DNA from: JAVVHE01 sp032249695
GTDB taxonomy: Bacteria > Pseudomonadota > Alphaproteobacteria > Sphingomonadales > Sphingomonadaceae
NCBI GenBank assembly: GCA_032249695.1
Contig: JAVVHE010000006.1
Span: 1-64,000 of the forward strand
Direction of reading: 5' to 3'
DNA length: 64,000 bases
The position numbers and the translations under genes are program-made. The notes under the pieces are model-generated. The model was not told the origin of the DNA. It was given only the letters and a program-made list of their open reading frames with translations, and did not search any database. Positions 9,720-17,780 of the stretch are shown piece after piece (the stretch's first letter is position 1; the number at the start of each line of letters is the position of its first letter).

Positions 9720-10547
9720 ATGACGCGGTTTGGCCGATGGGCCGTGCTATTGGCACTGCTGGCGGGGGCATCCGGGGCTGCGGAGGCGCGCATCCAGCCG
9801 CGCGCGCGGGTGCCGCTCGTCACCGGTTATGCCGAGCTTGCGGACCGGACGCTCGGCGCGCCGGTCATCCTCACCGGCACGGTCGACAGCGTCGACCGTG
9901 TCGACCCTAAGCGCGCGCCCGATGCGAAGCCCGGCACGCGCCGCTTCCTGATCCGGCTGGCGGTCAGCGAGGCGCTGAAGGCGCCCGGAGCCGTTCCGCA
10001 GCGCGTGCGCTTCCTGTGGGACACCGCCGAGGAGGGGCGGCCCGATCTGCTGAAGCGCGACGTGATCGCGTTCCTCGCGCCCTCCAGCCTGGAGGACTAC
10101 CGGCTGACGCGCCCTGACGGCCTGATCGCCGACCGCGACGAGGCCGTGGGCATCGTGCGCGCGGTGCTGGCCGAATCGCGATCGCCCGACTTCCAGCGCC
10201 GCCGCGTGACGGGCGTGCAGAGCGCGACGCATACTGCGGGGACGGTGCCGGGCGAGGGCGAGACGCAGATCTTCCTGTCGACCGCGGGCGGCGAGCCGAT
10301 CAGTCTCATCGTGCTGTCGCGCCCCGGACAGCCGCGCACGCTGTCGGCGGCCTTCGGCGACTCGATCGACGAGGCGGCGTCGCCGGTGAAATCGGGCACG
10401 CTGGCGTGGTTCTACCTCGCGTGCGGCCTGCCGCGGACGCTGCCGGACGCGGCGACCGCCGATCTCGCGCCCGAGGACGTCGCGGCTGCGCGCAGCGATT
10501 ACGCCTTCGCGCTCGACGCGCTGGGGACGTGCACGCTGCGCCGCTAG
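9720..10547 (+). CDS. Secreted protein of unknown function
   Basis: A 275-residue protein with a signal peptide (hydrophobic stretch about 7-20, ending Ala-Glu-Ala). I do not recognise a family. The body looks globular, mixed alpha/beta, with a conserved-looking segment (ILTGTVDSVDRV) and a C-terminal Cys-containing region (ACGLPRTL, GTCTLRR). ATG at 9720 is preferred because AGGATGGGG lies a suitable distance upstream; ATG at 9708 would add four residues. It is divergent from tonB and ends 7 bases before the convergent folB. Its codon use is coding-like throughout, so the gene is real; its function is open. Confidence 0.75.
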   Translation: MTRFGRWAVLLALLAGASGAAEARIQPRARVPLVTGYAELADRTLGAPVILTGTVDSVDRVDPKRAPDAKPGTRRFLIRLAVSEALKAPGAVPQRVRFLWDTAEEGRPDLLKRDVIAFLAPSSLEDYRLTRPDGLIADRDEAVGIVRAVLAESRSPDFQRRRVTGVQSATHTAGTVPGEGETQIFLSTAGGEPISLIVLSRPGQPRTLSAAFGDSIDEAASPVKSGTLAWFYLACGLPRTLPDAATADLAPEDVAAARSDYAFALDALGTCTLRR

Positions 10548-10554
10548 CGCCGCC

Positions 10555-10953
10555 TCAGAAGCTCGCCAGCTCCAGCCCGACTGCCTCGCAATCGGGATAG
10601 ACGTCGGGCTTGGCGGTGCGGACGCGCAGCGCGATCACTCCGTCGCGCGCCGCCACCATGTCGTAGACCGCGCGCGCGAACGTCTCCTGCAGGTTCCAGC
10701 GGCGGGTGGTGGCGAGACGTGCGATCTCCTGTCGCAGGAAGTCATAGTCCCACGCATGGTCGGCATGGTCCTCGGCGGGGAGGCTCGACGGATCGAGCCA
10801 CACCTCGACCGACACGCGCAGCCGCTGCGGCGCCCCGATCTCGAACGGATGGAAGCCGATATCGACCGGCAGCTGATAGCCATTCAGCGCGATTTTGAGC
10901 GTGCGCGGGCGGAGGTCGGCGGGGACCAGATTGACGAGATCGGTGTTCAACAT
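10555..10953 (-). CDS. folB: Dihydroneopterin aldolase family protein FolB
   Basis: Probably converts 7,8-dihydroneopterin to 6-hydroxymethyl-dihydropterin in folate synthesis. The 132-residue length and the fold pattern fit the family: an early strand with GYQLPVDIGFHPFEIGAPQRL, then DYDFLRQEIARLA, NLQETFARAVYDMV, and a C-terminal strand RVRTAKPDVYPDCEAVGLEL. The ATG start removes an upstream arginine-rich extension. The sequence is somewhat divergent, so a related epimerase role is possible. It is convergent with the secreted protein gene. No other folate gene is adjacent. Confidence 0.8.
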   Translation of the reverse strand: MLNTDLVNLVPADLRPRTLKIALNGYQLPVDIGFHPFEIGAPQRLRVSVEVWLDPSSLPAEDHADHAWDYDFLRQEIARLATTRRWNLQETFARAVYDMVAARDGVIALRVRTAKPDVYPDCEAVGLELASF

Positions 10954-11537
10954 GCGCCGGCGCACATCGGCGCTGCACCGCAGCATGTCCAGAGTGCGGC
11001 GACGCTTCGCCTCGTGAAGCAGCCCGGCGGGGGCCGAGAGGCGCTCGATCCCGCGCCCGGGTATTCGGGCCGAGCGATGAACGCCCGAACGCTATCCCCG
11101 GGGCAGATGCGGGCGCGTCGAGATGTGAGCGCGCCGGACGGCGGAGGACGGTGCCCGAAGTAAGAGGCTCGGCCCGCCTGGCGAGCGTTCGCGGCGGCCC
11201 GTTGCCGGGCGGCGAGCAGCCTCGCCTCGCGCGCGCCGACTTGGCCTGGAGAGCGGCCGGGTCTGGTCCGGGTCAGCGTGCGGAGACTGCCGAATTGCGG
11301 TCGATCATCCGCCGCTTCGCCAGCCGCCGGCATCGTCCCGCGGGGGCGGCTTGCGCGATCCGCCCGCTCGTCGCGTTCGCCCGCGCCCGCTCCGCGGGGT
11401 CCGCCCGCAGCGAACACGTCCGCCGCTTCGCCAGCCGCCGGCATCGTCTTCAGGGGGCGGCTTGCGCGATCCGCCTGCTCGTCGCGTTCGCCCGCGCCCG
11501 ATCTGCGGGGGTCGGCCCGCGGCGACCGCGTCCGGCT
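10954..11537. other. Gap between folB and gltD with a tandem repeat
   Basis: There is no supportable gene. The right half (11309-11531) is a two-copy tandem repeat described separately. The left half is GC-rich with no clear promoter or terminator. Open frames here continue from antisense frames of gltD and show no family resemblance. Confidence 0.5.
11309..11531. repeat. Two-copy tandem repeat of 111/112 bp downstream of gltD
   Basis: Unit 1 (11309-11419) and unit 2 (11420-11531) both begin CCGCCGCTTCGCCAGCCGCC and stay nearly identical to the end, with only scattered substitutions and one length change. The repeat ends 7 bases from the gltD stop codon and lies outside any recognised gene. 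Confidence 0.9.
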
Positions 11538-12995
11538 TCAGCCGCAGGCGGCCGCAGTCACAGGCTCCGCAGCCGCGCCAACCGCGACGGCCTCGGCGAG
11601 ATACGCGCCGATCGCCTTCGCCACCTCGCGCCCGTCGCGCACGGCCCACACCACAAGCGATGCTCCGCGGACGATGTCGCCCGCAGCGAACACGCCGGGC
11701 AGCGAGGTGGTGAGCTTCGGGAAGGCCGCGCGTACCGTGCCCCAGCGCGTCAGCTCCAGCCCCGGGTCCCACGCCTGCAGCGGCTCGGCGTCGAAGCCCA
11801 GCGCCGCGATGACGAGGTCGGCTGGCTCGACGAACGAGTCGCCGACCGGCTGCACCGAGCGGCGGCCGCCGGCGTCGGGGGCGCCGAGCCGCATCCGGCG
11901 CGCGCGGACGGCGGTGATGCGGCCGTCGCTGTCGCTGTCGAACCCTGCGGGAGCTGCGAGCCATTCGAAGCGGACGCCTTCCTCCTCGGCATGCGCAACC
12001 TCGCGCTGGCTGCCCGGCATGTTCAGCCGGTCGCGGCGATAGAGGCACGTGACGCTCGCTGCCCCCTGGCGCACCGCGGTGCGGACGCAGTCCATAGCGG
12101 TGTCGCCGCCGCCCAACACCACCACGCGCTTGGCGCGCGCATCGAGCGCGCCGCTCTCGAACGCAGCGACGCGCTCGCCGAAGCCGATTCGGGTGGCGGC
12201 GATCAAGTAATCGAGCGCGGGGACGACACCCGGCGCGATGGAGCCGTCGAGCGCCTTGGCCCGGTAGACGCCGCACGCGATCAGCACCGCATCGTGGCGC
12301 GAGCGGAGCTGCGCCAGCGTCAGGTCGCGGCCGACATCGACGCCGAGGTGGAAGCGGATGCCGCCGTCGACCAGCCGTTGCACGCGGCGTGCGACCACCT
12401 CCTTCTCCAGCTTGAAGCCGGGGATGCCATAGGTCAGCAGCCCGCCCGCGCGGTCGTGGCGGTCATAGACGTCGACGCTGTAGCCTGCCTCGCGCAGCAG
12501 TTCGGCGGCGGTGAGGCCGGCCGGCCCGGCGCCGATGATGCCGACCGACTGATGCTTGCGGTAGGCTGACGGCACCAGCGGTTCGATCCAGCCTTCGGCC
12601 CAGGCGGTGTCGCTCAGGTGCTTCTCGATCGCGCCGATGGTGACCGAACCGAAGCCTGCGGTCTCGATCACGCAATGGCCCTCGCACAGCCGGTCCTGCG
12701 GGCAGATGCGGCCGCAGATTTCGGGCATGGTGCTGGTCGCGGCGCTCAGCTCATACGCCTCGCGCAGGCGGCCCTCGGCGGTCAGGCGCAGCCAGTCGGG
12801 GATGTTGTTCTGAAGCGGGCAGTGGATCTGGCAGAAGGGCACGCCGCACTGGCTGCAGCGCGACGCCTGCTCGCCCGCGCGCGCGGCGGCGTATGGGCGC
12901 GCGATCTCAAGGAAATCCTGCGCGCGCTCGTCCGCAGCCCGCTTGGGCGGCTGCTGCTGGCCGGTATCGATGAAGCGCAATAATCTTTCAACCAC
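11538..12995 (-). CDS. gltD: Glutamate synthase small (beta) subunit, NADPH-dependent
   Basis: Passes electrons from NADPH through FAD and 4Fe-4S clusters to the GltB subunit, which makes glutamate from glutamine and 2-oxoglutarate. From the GTG used here the protein has 485 residues. The N-terminal ferredoxin-like cysteines are C47, C50, C55, C59 and C94, C98, C104, C108; the FAD-binding GAGPAGL and NAD(P)-binding GGGDTAMD motifs follow, and the C-terminal GVFAAGDIVRGASLVVWAV block is typical. GTG at 12995 is preferred because GAGG lies 8 bases upstream; a TTG at 13043 would add 16 residues. No gltB is adjacent, so the partner must be encoded elsewhere, or this is a stand-alone GltD-like oxidoreductase. 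Confidence 0.9.
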   Translation of the reverse strand: MVERLLRFIDTGQQQPPKRAADERAQDFLEIARPYAAARAGEQASRCSQCGVPFCQIHCPLQNNIPDWLRLTAEGRLREAYELSAATSTMPEICGRICPQDRLCEGHCVIETAGFGSVTIGAIEKHLSDTAWAEGWIEPLVPSAYRKHQSVGIIGAGPAGLTAAELLREAGYSVDVYDRHDRAGGLLTYGIPGFKLEKEVVARRVQRLVDGGIRFHLGVDVGRDLTLAQLRSRHDAVLIACGVYRAKALDGSIAPGVVPALDYLIAATRIGFGERVAAFESGALDARAKRVVVLGGGDTAMDCVRTAVRQGAASVTCLYRRDRLNMPGSQREVAHAEEEGVRFEWLAAPAGFDSDSDGRITAVRARRMRLGAPDAGGRRSVQPVGDSFVEPADLVIAALGFDAEPLQAWDPGLELTRWGTVRAAFPKLTTSLPGVFAAGDIVRGASLVVWAVRDGREVAKAIGAYLAEAVAVGAAAEPVTAAACG

Positions 12996-13174
12996 GGGCG
13001 TAACCTCAGCGCCGGGATATCGTCCGAGACCGTCAACGCGCAACGGCGTTGGTCAGTCATCGCGGCTCCGCCTGCCTCGTTCGGCGCGCCGGGCCGCGGC
13101 CATCGGCGCCGACCCGGTCGTTGCCCCCATCTGCGCAAGCAGCGCGAGCGCCGTGCGGCCCGCAGCGGCGGCGG

Positions 13175-13795
13175 CTAGCTGACGAGGATGAGCGTGTCGC
13201 CTTCCACCCGCCAGCCCGAGAGCGTGCGGAGGTAGCTCATCCCCAGGAGGTTGATGCCCGCATCGCCCTGCAGGATCGAGACCGGCACGTCGCTGCGCGC
13301 GATCGGCCCGATCTCCAGCCGCCGCACCCGCGTGCGGGCCGACAGCACGTGGCCGCTCGCGGTGAAGCCGAAATTGGTGAACTCCAGCCGCTTTGGATCG
13401 ATGCCGACCGTGGCGGCGGTGTTGGCGGACAGGACGACGTCGCTTGCGCCCGTATCGACCAGAAAGCGCACCGGACGCCCGTCGACCTTGCCGCGCACCC
13501 ACCAGTGGCCGTCGATCGCGGTGCGCACCCGCAGCTCGGCTCCGCGCTGATCGGGCAGAGCCGCGACCTCGGGCTCGTCGGGCTCGACGCGCGCCTCGCT
13601 GACATAGCGCTGCATCGCCGGGTTGCGATCGAGGAGAAGCCAGGCCCCGCCGAAGATCGCGGCCCAGGCGGCGTTGTAGCCGAGCAGCCGCCCCAACCCC
13701 AGCCGCCGGAACGGCAGCGTCAGCAGCACCAGCCCCAGCATGATCGCAAGCGCCGTGACCAGATGCGATACTGGCACGGAGGAGAGGCCGCTCAC
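13175..13795 (-). CDS. Membrane-anchored retropepsin-like aspartic protease
   Basis: A clan AA aspartic protease of the TIGR02281 type, 206 residues. Two membrane helices (about 11-28 and 38-55) are followed by a periplasmic-type domain with the active-site motif DTGAS (D114) and the second conserved block (DAGINLLGMSYL). One catalytic Asp per chain implies a homodimer, as in retroviral proteases. The GTG start lies 5 bases after the MBL hydrolase stop, so it sits at the end of a tatD-MBL-protease cluster. Its substrates are unknown. Confidence 0.85.
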   Translation of the reverse strand: MSGLSSVPVSHLVTALAIMLGLVLLTLPFRRLGLGRLLGYNAAWAAIFGGAWLLLDRNPAMQRYVSEARVEPDEPEVAALPDQRGAELRVRTAIDGHWWVRGKVDGRPVRFLVDTGASDVVLSANTAATVGIDPKRLEFTNFGFTASGHVLSARTRVRRLEIGPIARSDVPVSILQGDAGINLLGMSYLRTLSGWRVEGDTLILVS

Positions 13796-13800
13796 GGGCG

Positions 13801-14565
13801 TCAGAGCTCGATCACCTGCCCGTCATAGGCCGGCTCGACCGGCGCGGGCAGTTCGTGGAGCAGCGTCTCATAATCCATCGTGTTGTCCATATGGGTGATG
13901 AGCGCGCGCCGGGGAGACCATCGCGCCACCCATTCGAGTGTCCGCGACAAATGGGCGTGGGAGGGGTGCGGCTTGCGCCGCAGAGCATCGACGATCCACA
14001 GGTCGAGACCGGTCAGATACGGCTCGCTGGACTGCGGAATCGCGTTGACGTCGGTCGAATAGGCGAACGCTGCTCCGTTCGCTTCGAAGCGGAAGCCGAG
14101 GCTGTCGATCATGCCGTGGATCTGGCGGAACGGCCGCACGATCAGCGATCCGAACTGGAGGTCGCCCTCGACGGTCAGCGCGTCCATGATTGGCGGGTAG
14201 CCGCCGCCGCCCTGCGACAGATAGCGGAAGCGCGGCGTCAGCACCTCCCATGTCGCGGCGCTGGCGTAGACGGGCACGCGATAGCCGAGATTGTGGTAGA
14301 TGCCGCGCAGATCGTCGATTCCGTGCGTGTGGTCGGCATGGTCGTGGGTGATGAGCACCGCATCCACCGTGGCGACTCCTGCCGAAAGCAGCTGCTCGCG
14401 CATGTCCGGCCCGGTATCGACAAGGACGCGCACCGGCCCGTGCTCCACCAGCACCGACACGCGGCGGCGGCGGTTGCGCGGGTTGGCGGGATCGCAGCTG
14501 CCGAAATCATTCCCCAGCCGCGGCACGCCCGACGAGGTGCCGCAGCCGAGAACCGTCACCTTCAC
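13801..14565 (-). CDS. MBL-fold metallo-hydrolase, PhnP-like
   Basis: A 254-residue metallo-beta-lactamase-fold hydrolase. The zinc motif is HDHADH (H74, H76, D78, H79), with the N-terminal GCGTSSGVPR signature seen in the PhnP/phosphodiesterase group and a further His-containing C-terminal motif (LITHMD). It probably cleaves a cyclic phosphodiester or a related small molecule; the exact substrate cannot be read from sequence. The GTG start overlaps the tatD stop by 4 bases, and the retropepsin gene follows after 5 bases. The tatD-MBL pairing is common in alphaproteobacteria. Confidence 0.9.
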   Translation of the reverse strand: MKVTVLGCGTSSGVPRLGNDFGSCDPANPRNRRRRVSVLVEHGPVRVLVDTGPDMREQLLSAGVATVDAVLITHDHADHTHGIDDLRGIYHNLGYRVPVYASAATWEVLTPRFRYLSQGGGGYPPIMDALTVEGDLQFGSLIVRPFRQIHGMIDSLGFRFEANGAAFAYSTDVNAIPQSSEPYLTGLDLWIVDALRRKPHPSHAHLSRTLEWVARWSPRRALITHMDNTMDYETLLHELPAPVEPAYDGQVIEL

Positions 14566-15338
14566 GCGCGCGCCTTCGTGAACAGGCGGTCAAAGTTGTC
14601 CGTCGTGGCGGCGGCGAGCGCTGCGTCGCTGATGCCGCGCAATTCCGCCACGAAGGCGGCGGTGATGGCGACATGCGCCGGCTCGCACGTCGTGCCGCGA
14701 TGCGGATGCGGCGCAAGGAAGGGCGCATCGGTTTCGACGAGGAGCGAGCCGAGCGGCAGCGTGGCAGCGGTCGCCTGCAGGTCGGTCGACTTCCTGAACG
14801 TCACGATGCCGGAAAGGCTGATGAGCCCGCCCAGTTCCAGCATCCGCTCGGCGAACGGCCGCGTCCCCGTGAAGCAGTGGATCACGAACGGAAACCGCCC
14901 GCGCGCGAGCTCGTCGGCGAGGATCGCTGCGGTATCATCCTCGGCATCGCGCGTATGGATGATGAGCGGCAGCTGCGTCATGCGCGCCGCCTCGATGTGC
15001 GCGCGGAAGCTGCGCTGCTGCGCGGCACGGTCCGAATGATCGTAATGATAGTCCAGCCCCGTCTCGCCGAGGCCGACGACCTTCGGATGCGAGGCTGCGT
15101 CGATCAGCGTCTGCTCGGTGACGTGGGCGTGGCCGTCGGCCTCGTGCGGGTGGACGCCGATCGACGCGAACACGTCGCCATGCGCCTCGGCCGTCGCGGC
15201 AACGCGCGCCCAGTCGGTCTCCCGCGTGGAGATATTGACCATCGCGGCCACGCCCGCCGCGCGCGCGCGGGCGAGCACTGCGGCCTGCTCCTCCGCGAGG
15301 CCGGGATAGTCCAGATGGCAGTGGGAATCGACGAGCAT
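14562..15338 (-). CDS. tatD: TatD family metal-dependent hydrolase
   Basis: A TIM-barrel nuclease of the TatD family (DNA exonuclease/deoxyribonuclease activity is known for homologues). It has 258 residues with metal ligands in DSHCHLD (H6, H8), GETGLDYHYD, IIHTRDAE, IHCFTG and VETDAPFLAP, which are all the family signatures. ATG at 15338 gives the standard MLVDSHCHLD start; a GTG 21 bases upstream is less likely. Its stop overlaps the MBL gene start by 4 bases, so it leads a three-gene cluster. tRNA-Met lies just upstream on the same strand. Confidence 0.95.
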   Translation of the reverse strand: MLVDSHCHLDYPGLAEEQAAVLARARAAGVAAMVNISTRETDWARVAATAEAHGDVFASIGVHPHEADGHAHVTEQTLIDAASHPKVVGLGETGLDYHYDHSDRAAQQRSFRAHIEAARMTQLPLIIHTRDAEDDTAAILADELARGRFPFVIHCFTGTRPFAERMLELGGLISLSGIVTFRKSTDLQATAATLPLGSLLVETDAPFLAPHPHRGTTCEPAHVAITAAFVAELRGISDAALAAATTDNFDRLFTKARA

Positions 15339-15424
15339 CGGCGAGGCGCCATGTGCCACCGCAGTCCCCGCCGCGCCAGTGGCGCCAGCGCAGCGGCTGG
15401 CCGGGACCTAGCGGGCGATGGTCG

Positions 15425-15501
15425 TGGTAGCGGAGGAGGGACTTGAACCCCCGACCCCAGGATTATGATTCCCGTGCTCTAACCAACTGAGCTACTCCGC
15501 C
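15425..15501 (-). tRNA. tRNA-Met (CAT), elongator type
   Basis: A complete 77-nt tRNA including an encoded CCA (15425-15427). The acceptor stem is GGCGGAG with CTCCGCT (one G-U pair), the D-arm is GCTCAGTTGGTTAGAGC, the anticodon loop is ATCATAA with anticodon CAT, and the T-arm is GGGGGTTCAAGTCCCTC. A paired first base (G1-U72) and the similarity to GGCGGAGTAGCTCAG-type tRNAs identify the elongator methionine tRNA, not the initiator. Confidence 0.97.
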
Positions 15502-15552
15502 ACGGAGCGGCGGCATATAGGTCTGGGCGGACAGCCGCGTAAAGGGGTGGAG

Positions 15553-16473
15553 ATGGCACAGACGGGGTGGGCGCTTGCCGTCCATGGCGGATCGGGGCGG
15601 ATCGTGCGCGGCGAGGTGCCGCCCGCGCAGGCCGCCGCCGCGCGCGCCGGGCTGAGCGCGGCGCTCGAGGCGGGCGCAGCGGTGCTGGGCGCGGGCGGCT
15701 CGGCGCTCAACGCGGTCGAGGCCGCGGTGCGCGTGCTGGAGGACGACCCAGCCTTCAACGCAGGCCGCGGCGCAGTCTTTTCGGGCGAAGGGCGCAACGA
15801 GCTCGACGCAGCGATCATGGACGGTGCCGGCCGCCGCGCCGGAGCGGTCGCGGGCGTAACGCGCGCGAGGAACCCTGTCAGCCTCGCGCGGCGCGTGCTG
15901 GAGGACGGGCGCCACGTGCTGCTTTCGGGCCACGGCGCCGACCTGTTCGCCGAGGAGCACGGGCTGGAACTCGCCGCACTCGCCTGGTTCCACACCGACG
16001 AGCGCTGGCGGCAATATGAGGAGCTCGGCCGCCGCGGCGTCTTCGATACCGAGCTGAAATACGGAACCGTCGGCGCCGTTGCGCGCGATGCGCGCGGCGA
16101 TCTCGCAGCAGCGACCTCGACCGGCGGGCTGACCGGCAAGCGCTGGGGCCGCATCGGCGACAGCCCGCTGATCGGCGCGGGCACCTGGGCCGACGGCTCG
16201 GTCGCGGTCAGCGCCACCGGATCGGGCGAGCATTTCATCCGCGTGGCAGCCGCGCACAGCATCGCCGCGCGCGTTGCCTTGGCGCGCGAGGCGATCGATG
16301 CCGCGGGACGCGCGGTGCTGGCGGACCTGGGCGCGCTGGGCGGCACGGGCGGGCTCTTGCTGATGGGTGCGCGGGGGGAGGGGTGTTTCGCCTTCACCAC
16401 GCCCGGCATGCACCGCGGGCGCGTCGCCGAGGGTGGGACAGCCGCGGTGATGCTCTACGGTGACGAGGGGTGA
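15553..16473 (+). CDS. iaaA: Isoaspartyl peptidase / type III L-asparaginase
   Basis: An N-terminal-nucleophile hydrolase that removes isoaspartyl residues from peptides and hydrolyses asparagine. It has 306 residues with the expected N-terminal WALAVHGGSG, FNAGRGAVF and ELDAAIMDG motifs. The autocleavage site and new nucleophile is T172 in GTVGAVA, after which the TSTGGLTGK and GDSPLIGAG blocks follow. The ATG at 15553 is preceded by AAAGGGG at good spacing; a GTG two codons earlier is possible. It sits alone between tRNA-Met and the DUF3775 gene. Confidence 0.95.
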   Translation: MAQTGWALAVHGGSGRIVRGEVPPAQAAAARAGLSAALEAGAAVLGAGGSALNAVEAAVRVLEDDPAFNAGRGAVFSGEGRNELDAAIMDGAGRRAGAVAGVTRARNPVSLARRVLEDGRHVLLSGHGADLFAEEHGLELAALAWFHTDERWRQYEELGRRGVFDTELKYGTVGAVARDARGDLAAATSTGGLTGKRWGRIGDSPLIGAGTWADGSVAVSATGSGEHFIRVAAAHSIAARVALAREAIDAAGRAVLADLGALGGTGGLLLMGARGEGCFAFTTPGMHRGRVAEGGTAAVMLYGDEG

Positions 16474-16528
16474 GCGAGGGAACGCAACGCCTCCATCACG
16501 AATTCGACCGGGCAGAAGGACTTGCACA

Positions 16529-16942
16529 ATGGAAGATTACGAATTCGAGATCAGCCTCGACAGTCTCTGCCGCATCCTGACGCGGCTGCGCGAATATGAG
16601 GCGCAGGAGCCGGCAGCCGATCCCGAAAGCGGCTCAAACCCAACCGACGATTCGTCGGTTGACGTCCTCGACGACGAGACGAACGAGAGCGTTGAAGAAG
16701 AACTCCGCTCGATCATCGAGGACCTGAACGACGACGAGCAGCGCGAGCTTGTCGCTCTGGTCCTCGTCGGCCGCGGCACGTTTGATGCAAGCGAATGGCG
16801 CGATGCGCTCGACTCGGCCGACGAGGAGGCCGGCGAGGACATCGCGACGTGGCTGATGGACCAGCCGCTCGGTGCCGGCCTGCTGGACACCGGCATGGCG
16901 GCGTTCGATCTGAACTGCGACGACGTCGGCCAGAAAGGGTAG
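16529..16942 (+). CDS. DUF3775 domain-containing protein
   Basis: A 137-residue acidic protein. Residues about 60-120 (DLNDDEQRELVALVLVGRG, then an EW-containing helix and LLD) match the DUF3775 pattern, whose function is unknown. An Asp/Glu-rich linker separates a short N-terminal helix from this domain. The start ATG follows AGAAGGA at suitable spacing. There is no signal peptide or membrane helix, so it is cytoplasmic. It lies 55 bases after the isoaspartyl peptidase stop, possibly cotranscribed. Confidence 0.8.
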   Translation: MEDYEFEISLDSLCRILTRLREYEAQEPAADPESGSNPTDDSSVDVLDDETNESVEEELRSIIEDLNDDEQRELVALVLVGRGTFDASEWRDALDSADEEAGEDIATWLMDQPLGAGLLDTGMAAFDLNCDDVGQKG

Positions 16943-16973
16943 CGCCCGTTCCTCCCCGATCGGAGACGGGGGG

Positions 16974-17672
16974 CTACCAGGGGCGGTTCGTCAGCGGCAC
17001 GACGGGTTCGGAGGCTCGGGCGGCTGGACTGTCCATTGCAGCGACACTGATGCGCTTGGCTTCGGCGGCGATCGCGGGATCGGCGGGCGCCAGGCGGCGG
17101 GCTTCGGCGATTTCGCGGCGCGCGCGCGGGCCGTCCCCCTCGCGCGCTGCGAGCGAGGCCGAAAACATCAGCGCCTGCGCGTCCGCGGGCGCGAGCGCGA
17201 CCGCTGCATCAAGGTCGACGCGCGCTGCTTTGAGATCGCCCGCAGCGACGTCTGCCCGCGCGCGGTCGGTCAGCCAGCCCGCGCGCTCGGACGCCGCCGC
17301 TCCAGCCCCGACGAGCAGCGCGCGGTCGAGGTCCGCGCGCGCGTCGGCTGCGCGGTTTGCGACCAGCGCGGCATTCCCCGCCTGGCCCCACAGCGGCGCG
17401 GCGAGCGGGTTGCGCGCGGCCTCGGCCTCGGCGGCGGCGGCGCGCAGTTCGGCATGCGCTTCGGCTGGCTTGGCGGCGTTCAGCAGCGCGAGCGCGAGGC
17501 AGTGGCGCGCGGGCACGCCGCCGCCCCCGGCACGCCACTCGCGCGCAGCCTGCTCTGCCGCATCGGGCGCGCTCGCCGCCAGGGCCACGCACTGCCGGTA
17601 GCGGTTGGCGGGATCGGGCGGCGCGGGCGCGGCGGCGGCCTCGGCTGCGAGGAGGGCGGCTAGAACAAGCAT
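16974..17672 (-). CDS. Exported TPR-like protein of unknown function
   Basis: A 232-residue alanine-rich protein with an N-terminal signal sequence (MLVLAALLAAEAAAA). The body consists of repeated helix pairs of TPR character: the last repeats (about 135-205) contain the A-x-x-D-L-x-A-A pattern and a final ADPAIAAEAKRI. It probably sits in the periplasm and binds peptides or proteins; no catalytic motif is visible. It lies downstream of the alpha/beta hydrolase gene on the same strand with a 108-base gap that contains a G12 run. It is convergent with DUF3775. Confidence 0.7.
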   Translation of the reverse strand: MLVLAALLAAEAAAAPAPPDPANRYRQCVALAASAPDAAEQAAREWRAGGGGVPARHCLALALLNAAKPAEAHAELRAAAAEAEAARNPLAAPLWGQAGNAALVANRAADARADLDRALLVGAGAAASERAGWLTDRARADVAAGDLKAARVDLDAAVALAPADAQALMFSASLAAREGDGPRARREIAEARRLAPADPAIAAEAKRISVAAMDSPAARASEPVVPLTNRPW

Positions 17673-17764
17673 CGGCCGACGATGGAGCGGGCTGGCTGAA
17701 CGGGGAATGGCGGCGTCGCGCGCCGCCCCTCCGCGACGCTGCGCGTGATGCCCCTTTCCCCTGC

Positions 17765-17776
17765 GGGGGGGGGGGG
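17765..17776. repeat. Homopolymer run of 12 G
   Basis: Twelve consecutive G residues lie just outside the 3' end of the alpha/beta hydrolase gene, preceded by CCCCTTTCCCCTGC. Such a run is prone to length change and to sequencing error. It is intergenic and does not alter a reading frame. Confidence 0.85.
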
Positions 17777-17780
17777 AACG

